DNA from: Anaeramoeba flamelloides
Lineage: Eukaryota > Metamonada > Anaeramoebidae
DNA: 64,000 nucleotides
Direction of reading: 5' to 3'
NCBI GenBank assembly: GCA_027625915.1
Contig: JANTQA010000047.1
Span: forward strand, 8,060,001 to 8,124,000
Shown here: positions 23,569 through 35,115 of the stretch, in pieces
How the letters are laid out: each line of letters begins with the position of its first letter
How positions within the stretch are numbered: position 1 is the first letter of the stretch
Position numbers and translations under genes: made by a program
Notes under the pieces: generated by a model
Told to the model about the DNA's origin: nothing
Database searches by the model: none
What the model saw: the letters and a program-made list of their open reading frames with translations, nothing else

Positions 23569-26138
23569 AAAAAATTTATTTTATTCTAAAATTTTTAATT
23601 TATTTGTGCTTTTTATAAGCGAAATACTATTTTTATTATATAATTATTTTATTCTTATCATTTTTTTTTATTTAATTTATCTAAAAATGCTGAAAATCAA
23701 AATTTGTAATAAATCATTTTAGAATTTTTTTAAAAAAATTTTTTTATTGCAATTAACATTTTTTAATACAACTTTTTTCTTTTTTGAATTTATTAAACCA
23801 TCATATTTATTATGTTCAAAAAAAAAAAAAAAAAAAGAATATTTCGAAGATTAATTTCATTTAAAAAAAGAGTGCACATTTAATTTTGCAAAAGAGAATA
23901 TTTCTTATGTAATATTTCATCTTAAGTTAGAAGTTTTAAAACACATCTAATGTCAGTGTTTATTATTTGAATTAATAAATTTTGTTCCTTGAAAAATCTT
24001 AAGAATTACAATTATATTTGTATTTTATTAAGGTATTATTCCCACAATCTTGGAACAACACATCTTATTTATATTTTCCATTTTTTTATATATAAAAATA
24101 CAATAATTTTTTTTTTTTTTTTATATTAAAGAATGAACATCATAACTCACCTGTTTGACTTGAGATTTTATAGAATTTAAAAAGTTTTGCCAAATATCTG
24201 ATTTTATTCTATTTATTTGAATTATGGGAAACTTTGGCACCTGGGGCACTCTATGACACTTCAAGACACATTTCGTTGGGGTTTCCAAAAATTTCAGATA
24301 TAGTAAAATCTCCAATTTTTTTTATTATCTTTCAAATTCTGGAAAATCACCATCAAAGTTTACTTTTAATTTCTTTAATTAAAAGCAAAGTTAAAATATT
24401 TTTTTTTTATTTATTTTTTTTTTTTTTTTTGAAAAAAAAAAAATACAATTGATTATTTGAATTGATAATTTGAATTAGATATAGTGTTGAACCAAGTGGA
24501 ACTAGATCAATTCTATAAAAAAATGAATCTTTTCAATAAATTAAGAGAAAATTTTTTACAAAAAATTATACTTTTATTTGACACAAGAAATTACATTTTC
24601 TTTTTTTTAAAAAAAATGTTTAATTGGAAAATATAATAATTGAATCTGAATACCCAAAAGAATAATAAATTCACTGAAAAAAAATGTATATCAAATTAAT
24701 AATCAATGAGAGAAAGTTTAAGCATTGTAAAATATTTCAAAATTCAGCCCAGTTTTTGTTTAGATATATATATATAATTATATATATTTCATTACTTGTT
24801 TATGATTGTAAAAGAAATAATTTTTGTTTATGGAAAAATATTTGTCCAAAAAGGAAGTAGAAACAAGTTATAAGTTTTCTCTATTTAAAGGTTATGATTT
24901 TCTCTTGCCCAAGTGAATCACCCCCCCCTGAATTTATAACATAATAATCAAATGATTATTTTACAAATTCGAGAGATAATTGGGTATTGGTGGTTTTTCC
25001 TTTAATAAAAAAAACTAAATAATAAGTTAAATAAATATATAAAATAAAGAGAAAAAAAATAGATTCTCATTTTATTTAGAGGGGGGATTATTAGAATTAA
25101 TCTTTATTTTCAGTATTGAATCATTTTAACATAACTTTTTTTAAATAATTTTTTTTATTTTTTTTAAATAATTTTTTTTATTTTTTTTAAAAAATATTAG
25201 TATTTGATATAAGACTTTTAGAAATGATAAGATTTTTTTCGTATAATTTTGACAATTTAAAAAATAATAAAAACGAATTGACATTATTTACAAAAGGAAA
25301 AAAATTATATTCTTTACCAAAGAATTGAAGTGAAGTTTATTTACATCATGAAGATATTAAAATATTAAAAATCAAAGTATTAAAAACATTAAAAAAATAT
25401 TAATTAAAATACTATAGACTAAAAATATCATTCCCTGTTATAATTGTACTTGAAAAACTATTTCCAAGTCGAAATTTTAAATTTAATTAAAAATCGTTTT
25501 ATTTTGTTGAACAATTGGAATAATTTTAATTTTGATATCAAATATAAAAACATTGTGTATTTTTAATAAAATAAATGATAAAACATTTCTTTCATCAGAT
25601 ATAAACTCCTTTTCAAATAAAACGTTTGAAAAAAAACAAGAATTATTCTTAATTGAATCAAGTTTATTATAGTATCATTCTAAAATATATGAAACTTCAT
25701 AAAACATAAAAAAAAAAACACCAAACTAAATATTTAAAACTCATTAAAACAAAACAATAAAAATTAAAATTAAATATTTAAAATTGATGTGTCCCTTTAT
25801 TTGAAATGAGAAATCTTGTTTTGTAGATTGTAAAGAAAAAAAAATTATAAAATCAATAAAAACCTCCGAACAAGGTGAATTGGGAAAAAGTTCTTTACAT
25901 TTTATTGATAACTGTTTACACATCAAATTTTTGTTCTTTAAAGTCTCCCTTTTATGGATAAAGCATAAAATCATCTGGGTATTTTGTTGGAATTGTTTTT
26001 TTTCTTTATTTTCTCTTTTCTTTGTTCATTGCATCAATCCAATAATGGTTTTTCTCAATCCCTCTATCTAGCTCATTCGAAATCAAACTTAAACCGTTTC
26101 CAGTTTTTATACTGATAGATTATTTCCAAATTGGTTTC

Positions 26139-26172
<34 letters not shown>

Positions 26173-26447
26173 CATTTTCCAACTGTTCAATATCCCCAAA
26201 TAAAATAACAAAAAATGAAAAAATGAATAATTAAATCAAAATCATCAATAAGTAATTATCTTATTAAAAATCATATTCAATATTATTGATGATTTGAGAG
26301 GTGACCCATTTTGTTTGAAAAAGAGTTTATAATAGAAAAAAGAATAAATTGAAAAAGATCTAAAATTAAAATGCCAGGAAAATTCATTTAAATATAAAAC
26401 ATATAGAAAAAAAAAATTCGTCAATTAAATTTCAAAAAAAAAAAGAA
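23569..26447. other. Intergenic region between convergent genes
   Basis: 3' flanks of two convergent genes (gelsolin-like + and RasGEF -). It contains a diverged family D-like piece at about 24235-24320, a C8 run at 24921-24928 and a G6 run near 25081. A roughly 25-bp tandem repeat TTAAATAATTTTTTTTATTT lies at about 25140-25195, and a T run of about 30 at 26142-26172. Small open frames here have no support. Confidence 0.5.
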
Positions 26448-28394
26448 TTAGAATTTTTTATTTGGGTTTGGTAAAATGGATAAACTTTTTTCCCATTTTT
26501 CGCTATCGTTCATTACATCACTATTTAGGAAATAATCTTGGATAACATCTATTTTGGAAAAATTATAAGGTACAATTTGAAATCTTTTGATTATTTCCAC
26601 TGTGCGGTAAAATCTTTTTAATTTGATCCAATTTAATAGACCGTTTTCAACTTTCACGGGAAGGTCTGCTATATAAGTGATATCGGTTAAAAATATTCCA
26701 AGGTAAGGTATTGCGGGCAAATGGCATTCGTCAAAAAGCTGCTTTAATCGCCAAGTGTCAACTAATCTAATTTCTTTGGTTAATTTCTTATATTGGTTCA
26801 AATAAGTTGAAGGTACCCTTTTCCAACTTGCATGGAGTCTATTGACTGGTGTAGTTTCCAACCCTGATAAAACTGCGACCAAATCTTCAAAGTTATTCAT
26901 TTCTCTTAAATACATACCGACTTGGATTACTCTTTCAATTAACTTTGCTCTTTTTTTAAAGGTTTCAGCCATTAAGATTTCTGTTGAGACAAGATCTGCA
27001 ACTCTGTTAAATTTGTCTATTAATTTGACAACATTTGGACTTAATTTTTCTCTGTTATTACTGCACCATGCCTTGTCAAATAATTCCTTTGTGTTAATTT
27101 TTGAATAAAGCGAATAGGTATATAGAGATAATTGCCTCGCTAATTCTTTTGTATGAATGTTTGTTAATTTTAATTTTTGAAAATCAGTTTCCTTGGGTCT
27201 GATCGATTCTGGATTTTTTTTCTGTGGCGCTCTTCTGAAACTGTTAGATCTTGTTATAAAGGGAATTGATGGATTTTTGCCTTTTTTAATTCTTTGTAAT
27301 TTTTTGTCATCATTGTCCTTCTTCTTCTTCTTCTTCTTATTTTTTTTTTTCCGACCTAACAATTTTTTTTTTTTTGATTGCTTTTTAGGAGACTCTGAAC
27401 TTGCAACATTGATTTCAATCACGCCAAATACTTCTAACGGGGATTGTCTTTCAATTTGTGTTGATTGAAGAATTTTTAAAATTTTATCACCACATTCAAT
27501 TACCTTTTGATCACTCTTTTGTAATACATCCACTGCAAATGTTTTAATTGTTTCTTTAGCTTGTAAGGATAGCAAATGTTTAAAGGACCTTACAACTTTG
27601 ACTAAAATTTTCGCAACCAATAATTGGATTTGATTGCGAGAATGCTTTAAAATTGGTTTTTTTGTTCTTGGATGATTTGAAGGCACTTGAAATCTTTGAA
27701 TTAATTTCTCGATAAATTGCTCTTGCTTTAATAACAATAGCGTTTCAATGAAAATCAATGCCAATTCTGGGTTATATGTTTTTGGTGAACTGATGATCGA
27801 AACCGTCCTATTAAAACTAGCCGCCCTTATTCGATCTTGGTATAGCACCTTTGAATCGTACTTTTTATTATTCTTGTTCTTATTCTTCTTATTCTTATTC
27901 TTATTGCTCTTATTGTCATTGTCGTCTGTTTGCCAAATTAAATTAAAAGATTTTGTCCCCATTTCTTCCCATAAATTTAAATTATCATTGATCACTTTCC
28001 TTTTTCTTTTCGAATGGCTCAGATGTGTTAGTTTCCAAGACCTACTTTCCATATCCCTGGAATTTTGAGATGTTCTTGGAATAAGTTTAAGATTAGACAT
28101 TGGTAAAATATCACATTGGTAAATGGAGAGCGTATCCTTTAAAATAATTAATTCAGATGCAATTAATGAATTTTTTTCTTCTTGATTTCCACTATAAATA
28201 ATGTGGAATAATGAAAAAAATAATTTTTTGGAATGCAATTTTTGTTTTAATGCAAAGTAATCGCAGATTTTTTTTGATAAAACACCGATTTTAATCGTAG
28301 TATCAACAATAACAGGCACCAACCCCGAATCGGGGATGTTGATGTAAAGAGGTATTGGCTTTGGTTTTGCAGATAATTTGGAATATCCTAAGGG
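26448..28394 (-). CDS. Ras guanine nucleotide exchange factor, 5' end missing
   Basis: Activates Ras-family GTPases by GDP release. From the N-terminus there is a ubiquitin-like/RA-type segment (PIPLYINIPDSG... to NLKLIPR). A REM (RasGEF_N) domain starts near RIRAASFNRTVSII and includes LIQRFQVPSNHP. A poly-Lys insert follows (about 110 residues after REM). The CDC25 catalytic domain holds ELARQLSLYTYSLY, NRVADLVSTEIL, LREMNNFEDLVAVLSGLETT, and PYLGIFLTDITYIADLP to the C-terminus. The three conserved Cdc25 blocks are all present, so activity is likely. No ATG fits: the only early start-like codon is TTG at 28322, yet conserved Ubl sequence continues upstream of it to about 28394, where an AG (AATAG) could be a splice acceptor. 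The start codon must lie in an upstream exon that I could not find. The stop is TAA. Confidence 0.9.
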   Translation of the reverse strand, partial: PLGYSKLSAKPKPIPLYINIPDSGLVPVIVDTTIKIGVLSKKICDYFALKQKLHSKKLFFSLFHIIYSGNQEEKNSLIASELIILKDTLSIYQCDILPMSNLKLIPRTSQNSRDMESRSWKLTHLSHSKRKRKVINDNLNLWEEMGTKSFNLIWQTDDNDNKSNKNKNKKNKNKNNKKYDSKVLYQDRIRAASFNRTVSIISSPKTYNPELALIFIETLLLLKQEQFIEKLIQRFQVPSNHPRTKKPILKHSRNQIQLLVAKILVKVVRSFKHLLSLQAKETIKTFAVDVLQKSDQKVIECGDKILKILQSTQIERQSPLEVFGVIEINVASSESPKKQSKKKKLLGRKKKNKKKKKKKDNDDKKLQRIKKGKNPSIPFITRSNSFRRAPQKKNPESIRPKETDFQKLKLTNIHTKELARQLSLYTYSLYSKINTKELFDKAWCSNNREKLSPNVVKLIDKFNRVADLVSTEILMAETFKKRAKLIERVIQVGMYLREMNNFEDLVAVLSGLETTPVNRLHASWKRVPSTYLNQYKKLTKEIRLVDTWRLKQLFDECHLPAIPYLGIFLTDITYIADLPVKVENGLLNWIKLKRFYRTVEIIKRFQIVPYNFSKIDVIQDYFLNSDVMNDSEKWEKSLSILPNPNKKF

Positions 28395-28470
28395 CTATTA
28401 TTATTGTTTTTTTTTATAAGAGTTGTATAAAATTGAAAAAAGAGAAATTAAAAATTGCATATTTTTTTTT

Positions 28471-29976
28471 ATATCCCTTAGCACCCCGGATTTGCCTAAA
28501 TTTCATCAAGTTTTTTAAATTAGATTTAAAATGATATTGATCTACTAATATATTAATTTTCTTATTTGTCTTTAATCCAGATTTGAATTATAATAAAAAG
28601 TCAAAATAGTTCAAAGATAAAGTAGTTAAGTTATTGATTTTTTTTTTGAAATTGAAAAAAAAAATAATAATTATTCATTTTTACATTTTTTTTTAAAGAT
28701 TTTTATTTTTATTTTATTTTTTTAAATCGGAAATTTTATTACATTAATAGTAATTCAAAACTCAACACATTGGTTTATTAATAATAACCACCAAACAATT
28801 TTGCTAATTTTATGATAAAAAAAATAAATAAAAAAATAAATTACTTTGAAATTTAATTTTTTTTTTTTAGAAAAAATTTCAATAAATATCCAATTAAGAG
28901 AAAAATGAAATTTATTTCTTTAGGCCAAAAGTAAATTTTTAATATGATCAATTTTCTAAAACTTTTATTTAAGCAATAGAAATTACTTGAAAATCAAAAA
29001 AAAAAAAAAATTGTAAAATAATTTCAATTTATTAAATTGGAATAAAACAAATATAAATTACTTTTTAATCGATAAAATATTTATACCTAAATTTGAAATA
29101 AAATAAAAAAATAACTCTTAAATATTATTCCAATATAATAAAATAATCTCCGAAACCAAATTTTTTTTATTGCATTTTGTTATTAGTAAAAATTTGAATA
29201 ATATATTTGTGATATTTGGATTTTTCCTTAATAAATTAATCCATATCTTGTTAAATAAGTTCTGATATATGGTCTCTAATTCAACAATATTGTTTATTTT
29301 ATGTCTAGATTTTAAAAAGTCAAAAATTAAAAAATTGTAAAAAAATAAAAAAAAAAAATCAATTCTTAATCTGACTCGAACTGTTAGCCAAATCATTTAA
29401 AATTGAAAAAAAATCTTGTTGAAAAAAATTGTAAAATTTTGCAATGAAAAAAAATTTGATTTTTTTTCTAATTTAATTTATTTTTTTTTATTTTTAAATT
29501 ATTTAGAATCTAATATAGATATTGATATTGAATTGTAATCAATAGATAAAACAAATTTTCTATGTGATGTTATAATAACTTTTATAATGAATAAATTATT
29601 TGATCAAGCATTTTAGGCAATTTTGGGGTGCAAAGGGCGCCAAAAAAAATTCCAGTAAAGTATGATGTGTTTTAAATGTTAAAACTAAGAGGTTTTTGAT
29701 GTCTAGACAAACTTTTCAAAAAAAAAAAAAAAATTTATTTTGACAAGATTTGGAAAAATAATAAAATCTAATAACCAAAAAAAAAATTTCAAATGATGAA
29801 ATTTTTTTTTCAAGTTATTTTTTTATTTTCTGTAACTATACAATTTTTAATTATAAAATTTTCTTTCTAAGATAATTGTTTATTAATTCTATATCTTATT
29901 ATTCTTTGATAACATTTCAAATTTAAATTTTTGTTTGAAATGTTTTTAGGTTATTTGGGGTGCTAAGGGATATAAA
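28471..29976. mobile_element. 1.5 kb terminal-inverted-repeat element (family H)
   Basis: Left end TATATCCCTTAGCACCCC (about 28470-28488) and right end GGGGTGCTAAGGGATATA (29957-29974) are exact inverted copies. The similarity extends inwards more weakly (GGATTTGCCTAAA against AAATAACCTAAA). A third, diverged direct copy of the right end (TTTTAGGCAATTTTGGGGTGC) sits inside at 29607-29640. There is no ORF that could be a transposase. It lies just upstream of the first visible RasGEF exon, possibly within its first intron. Target duplication is unclear; TA or TATA is possible. Confidence 0.65.
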
Positions 29977-30018
29977 TAATTTGCTTAATGGTTGATCTGA
30001 TTTCAGAATGCCGATTTC

Positions 30019-30047
30019 TATTTCTATTTCTATTTCTATTTCTAATA
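30019..30047. repeat. TTTCTA hexamer microsatellite
   Basis: Five tandem copies of TTTCTA in CGATTTCTATTTCTATTTCT and onward, just outside the family H element. Confidence 0.85.
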
Positions 30048-30194
30048 CTTCTTAGATAAATTAACAAATGGATTATTTAAATTATTATTTAAATATATTC
30101 ATCAATATAAACATAATGGTATTACTCGGTTTTTTAAGGTATAGTTTTGTTTATTTGTGCAAACTTTTGAGGCTAAATCTTGAATTTTGTAAAT

Positions 30195-31505
30195 TAAAAA
30201 TCAATAGAGCAACCTCGATTTTTTTGGAAATTTTTTAATAATGAATTTGTTTGGTTAAAATTTTGATATTTGATTTTATTTGATAAAATATTATTACGAG
30301 TAGAATAATAAAAATGCCGGATCTATCAGATTGTTGAAATATTGCTCAAAAAGTGAAAATTTCTTAAAAATTATCCCAGTCACCAATCTCAAAAAACATC
30401 CAATAAACTCTTATTCTTAGATATCAAAAATAATTAATCACAGGTTGTGGAATTTTTATTTATTATTCATAATCTTTTTATTGGATTTTTATCCCTCCCG
30501 TGAATTATGGTTACGTGTCTTCAAGTTAAGCGAGTACTTAGCTTTCCCAGAATTCACAAGAATTGAGTAAAATCATTGGCTTTTCTCTGTTTTTTTAATT
30601 TTTTAGAAAACCAAACGAATATTTATTATTATTATTGTTGTTGTTGTTGTTTAGTGAAGTGTTCTAGGTTTTTTTGAGGTTTTCTATTTTATTTCGAAAA
30701 TCTATTGATTTTCTTAATAAATAGAAAACTCAAAAAAAACCTAACGAAAAGCTATTGATTATTGGAATAAATAGAAAACTTAAGAAAGACTAATGGCTGT
30801 TTTTTGAATTCTTGTTTTTGTTTCAAAAATCTCTAGATTTTCTGATCAAAACTCGAATTTTGGAAAACCTAACAGCAGTGTATAATTTTTAAATTTTTCA
30901 TGTAAATGATATTATTATTTTTTTATATTAATAGTTTAATTATTTTTCTTCTTTTTTTTTGATCAGATAAAATTTTCTTTAATTACTCCTTCCTCTCAAT
31001 AAATAAAAAAATAATATAGCAAAAATAATTCGTTTTGTATTAATAAGACAACTTCACCAAAGCGGAAATAATTTTGAGTCTTTTATTTAACCAAAATTTG
31101 ACTTTTATAATTTATTATTCAAATTTAAACATCTTTTTAAAATCAAAAGTAATTTTTTACAAAAAAAAAAGTCAAAAGAAAAGAATTTTTAAAAGAGAAA
31201 GAATAAAATTAATCTCTTGAATCCCTCCCAAAAAAACAACAATTATAATAACACTAATCTTTAATTCTTTCTTTCATTTTGAAATATTTGAAAGATAAAA
31301 TGAATTATTACTCAAATAAGAAATATTAATAATTGCAAATGAAAAAACAGATGTGTTTGAAGGGAAATAAAAAAAAACGATATTGATGATAAGAACCTTA
31401 AAAAAAAATAAACTCTTTTAAACATTCCTCTCTTAACAAAAAACACAAATTGCTTCCAAACAGTGGAAAACTAAATCTAAAATTTTGATTGAGGCTGATT
31501 AATTT
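30195..31505. repeat. Family G dispersed repeat, copy 2, with nested family D
   Basis: The outer parts match 14915-15605. Between ATTCTTAGATATC (about 30412) and the match that resumes near 31060 lies an insertion. It contains family D modules (CTTAGCTTTCCCAGAATTCA, GAGGTTTTCTATTTTATTTC, AAAACTCAAAAAAAACCTAA) at 30505-30885. Confidence 0.65.
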
Positions 31506-31506
31506 T

Positions 31507-31534
31507 GTTATATATATATATATATATATATATA
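31507..31534. repeat. (TA)n microsatellite
   Basis: About 13 TA units between TGT and CTGG; it separates the family G repeat from a family C element. Confidence 0.9.
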
Positions 31535-31539
31535 CTGGT

Positions 31540-31795
31540 ATTTTCCAATTATAAATTGAAAATTTTGATATCTTTTTCCAAAATGAATATTATTTATTAC
31601 TGATATAATCAAATTATCAGAGTAAAAATTTTGTCTTAGAGTTAACTCAGAGTGTTTATATTATTGTCTAAAAAAAATATAATTTCTAAACAATGTTGTA
31701 AAGATCTTTGGATTTTCTTCAACTCATATACTATATAAATATTTTGGAATGTGAATTAAAAATTTTCATTTTTTAATTGGAAAATAATAGTATAT
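31540..31795. mobile_element. Family C inverted-repeat element, copy 1
   Basis: The ends form a short inverted repeat (TTTTCCAATTATAAATTGAA at the left, TTTTTAATTGGAAAATA at the right). The interior shares CCAAAATGAATATTATTTAT and TTGTAAAGATCTTTGGATTT with 40540-40770, 41627-41860 and 46217-46460. Confidence 0.65.
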
Positions 31796-32339
31796 ATATA
31801 TATAAGTTGAAATCTGTGAATGATTCAATTCACCATTTTGACGAAAATTTTAGAAATTTGATAATACAAATAATGAAATCAAAAATTTGAAATATTTTTA
31901 GAATACTCTTAAAATAAATATACAGTCTTAAAAAAATAATAGAAAATGTATTTTTCTGTTGTTTTGAAAAAGTGGGGGGTAAAAGTAATATACTCTTAAC
32001 CTCAAACCCAGTGAGTCCTTAAATGATTTCTATTTTTTATACACTCTGAAATCCTGGTTTTAAAAAAAATTAATTGTTTCTCAAAAATTCAAGAAAGAAG
32101 AAGCCAAATTAATGTGAGTTGGTTTACATTTTTAATTGTCATGTGAGGATCTTTTTCTTTTTTCTACGAATTGTGATGAAATACTCTTTTGGGTAATTGA
32201 AATAAAATTTTTTTAACATCTTCTTGAATTTGTTTGTAATTGTAAAAAATTCATTTTTGAATTTTTTTTCATTTTTAACAATATTTTCTTTTTATTGAAG
32301 TTAACCTTTTTGAAGTTATTTTTTAGTTTTTAATAATTT

Positions 32340-32440
32340 AGATTTCTTTTGAATCCAGAATAAAATTCCTAAATTTTTATTTTGGAATTTAAGCAAACAA
32401 GAGGAGTTAGCAATTCCTCTTATAAATAATAAAAAAAAAA
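32340..32440. repeat. Family I dispersed repeat, weak copy
   Basis: AAATTCCTAAATTTTTATTT, GGAATTTAA and the pair GAGGAGTTAGCAATTCCTCT resemble 58675-58760. The latter is a small hairpin. Confidence 0.45.
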
Positions 32441-32980
32441 AAATAATTTACATTTTTTTACTTGGATCTTTGAAATAATATTCTTTATTTGAAATTGATT
32501 TTGTTAAAAATATTGTAAAAAATAGGATTTTGAATAAATATGTTTATAGTAGATTTTAATTATGGATAAATAAATAACAAAACTGGTCAATTTTTAGTGT
32601 TGGTATTTTGTGAAAACCCCTCAAAGTTAAGTAGAAAAGGATAAAAGAAGCTGTCTAAAATATCCTTTGATTGAAAAATTTTGTTTTCATTCTTGGTTTC
32701 TTCAAGTTTACTTCGAAAGGTGATCTTACTGGTTTGGTCTTCTAATAATCAAAGCATTTGTGTTCCAAATACACATTTTTTTAATTCTATTTGATTTATT
32801 TACAGCTTGATTCGTTTCAACAAATGCATCCGAAAAGATGATCTTTCTTGTATGGTAAAATAATTAAAGATCTGTTTCAAAATACACATCTTCTTATCTA
32901 TTTTTTGGTTTGTTCTTTGATTAATTCAAATATCCATCGTAACAAATTTCAAGATTTACAACACAATTTATTTTTAAAAA

Positions 32981-33242
32981 TTACTGGTATTTGAAGACTA
33001 AATGGGAAAAAAATTTTCACTTCATTTTCTTTGTAAATTGTTCTGTTATAAAGAGAGTTTTCAAAGAAATAGGATGGTAATTTGTGAGATCTAATTATTT
33101 GTTTGGTCTTTTTTTATGTTGTAGATTGGGTACACATTGGTTGTCAAAACGAAGAATCCTAAATAAAACCAAGATTTCAGTATTGAAAAAAGATAATAAG
33201 CTGAAATTTTTTCCTTCTTTAAATTTCAAATACCAGTATGTT
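32981..33242. mobile_element. Family E inverted-repeat element, copy 1
   Basis: Left end TTACTGGTATTTGAA followed by TAAATGGGAAAAAA; right end TTTTTTCCTTCTTTAAATTT then CAAATACCAGTA. The terminal inverted repeat is about 35 bp. Related shorter copies lie at 48567-48740 and 59855-60035. The plus-strand frame at 33084-33275 inside it is not coding-like. Confidence 0.65.
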
Positions 33243-33448
33243 CAAAAAATTGAAAAGTTACAAGATTCAGTCTGATTTTGTTTGGCTCTTTTCGTAAGTA
33301 GAACGGTGAATGGTGTTTTAGTTTCAAATTCCAATCTCTTGAGTCATTCAATTAAAAAATTTCAATAATATTGACACAATGAAAATTAAAAAACGGTAAA
33401 AATGTTAAAGTTGTTGATTCAAAATGTGATCAAAGAATTTTTTAATAA

Positions 33449-34276
33449 CTGTCAAACCTAAAACTCAGGAAATTTTCAAAAATCCATGTAATTCCATTTT
33501 TCTGATCAATTGGAAATATTAATAAAAAGTCAAAAATCCACTCTCATTTTACAGACAAAAGATCGGAATAGCCCAATTACCGAGCAACTTATAACCGTTC
33601 CAATTGAGATGTTGGTTAAATATTCTGAATCGGTTAATTTTAACTCTTTGGTGAATTCAGAAACCAAAAAAATCTAAAATTTGTAAAATTAATTAAGAAT
33701 ATTACTGAAAATAAAAATCTACTTTTGATTTTAAATTTTACTATTGTAAAAAAAATTTGGTTCATTTTGAAATATTTGAAAGCATTTGAATTTGAGAAGG
33801 GTGTTTGACAATTGGAAATTAAGAAAACTGTTTTGTAAAAAAATAAATCCTCTAATGTTCCCAATAGAAATTTAAAATTTTGAAAAAATTATTAAAAAAA
33901 AGATATAAAGTAAATAAAACTCTTATTTAATAAATGAAACAACAAAATAATTCTTATATAGAATATTTCTAATAAAATTAGAATTTATCTAAAGGAAAAA
34001 TCGCAATAAATTTGATTTTAAATTTTCAGTCATGTTCTCAATTAATTTTACAAATTTTAGATTTTTTTGGTTTCTGAATTCACCAAAGAGTTAAAATTAA
34101 CCGATTCAGAATATTTAACCAACACCTCAATTGGAACGGTTATAAGTTGCTCGGTAATTGGGCTATTTGTTTGTAAAATGAGAGTAGATTTTTGACTTTT
34201 TACTAATATTTTCAATTGATCAGAAAAATGGAATTACCTGGGTTTTTGAAAATTTCCGGAGTTTTAGATTTGACAG
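33449..34276. mobile_element. Foldback element with 260 bp arms
   Basis: The left arm (33449-33712) and right arm (34022-34276) are inverted copies, about 90 percent alike by eye. Shared landmarks are CTGTCAAACCTAAAACTC at the outer end, GAGCAACTTATAACCGTTCC in the middle and AAATTTGTAAAATTAATT inside. A 310 bp unique AT-rich loop separates them. There is no ORF. A family B element begins about 12 bp past the right arm. Confidence 0.8.
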
Positions 34277-34287
34277 AAAAACCTTAA

Positions 34288-34742
34288 ACATTGTGGAAAA
34301 AAAGTGAAACATGAAAAAAAGTTCAAACACTGTTTTTAATTAGGAACCTTAATAGAACCTGAAAATTCAAAGTAAGATCAATTAATAAAAGAATAAATAA
34401 ATAAATAAAGACAAAATGATAGGATTCAGCACAATAACAGTTTTTTTAAGACTTTCTTTTGAAGAGATTTTTCTTTTATTGATCTATATTTATTAAAAAA
34501 TTGTTGAAAAAATTGATCTTTTTTGGGGATCTCCAAAACCACTCACAAATAATTTCGATATGAAAGTTGATTTAAATTGTGTTTGTTGGGTTGATTGGAA
34601 ATAATATAATGGATTATTATTTAAAGTTAATTCGTTTCTTCTTTTAATTGATTTTAGTTTTCGTTTTCAGGTTCTATTAATGTTCCCAATTAAAAACCGT
34701 GTTTTACTTTTTTTCCTTGTTTCACTTTTTTTTCCACAACTT
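34288..34742. mobile_element. Family B terminal-inverted-repeat MITE, copy 1
   Basis: Left end ATTGTGGAAAAAAAGTGAAA, then TTTTTAATTAGGAACCTTAA; right end TAATGTTCCCAATTAAAAAC, then GTTTCACTTTTTTTTCCACAAC. TAA precedes the left end (34285-34287); the right duplicate is not recognisable. Orientation is opposite to copies 2 and 5. Confidence 0.8.
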
Positions 34743-35115
34743 CAAACTGAGGTCTATTGAAGTTTGTCGTCTATTTCAAGATACTTTTGAAAACTTTTTT
34801 GCTTACACTTTTTTAAAATTACATTACTTCTATCCCCAAGTTGCTAATTATTTCAGAATGTGGTGAGAAGAATAACTTTTTCAAAGGTAATAATTAAGAT
34901 TTCAAAAATTTGTATTGATAAGCTTTGAATCTACAAAGTCAGTTGTTTTTAAGCCCTTATTATTTCAGTTGATTAAATTGAAAGAATTAAGGATCTTTTG
35001 AAAAATGTTGAACCAATTTCAGGAAAAAAGGATGAAAGAAGTGAAAAGGGTAAAAGGATAAAAGGACAAAAGGATAAAAGGAAAAAAATAAGCAAGGAAA
35101 TTAAAAAAAAATTAC

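Noticed and set aside
26448-28322. RasGEF starting at TTG 28322
   Set aside because: Conserved ubiquitin-like sequence continues 24 codons upstream; TTG starts are not expected in this eukaryote.
33084-33275. Exon candidate
   Set aside because: Lies inside a family E inverted-repeat element and begins without a recognisable motif.
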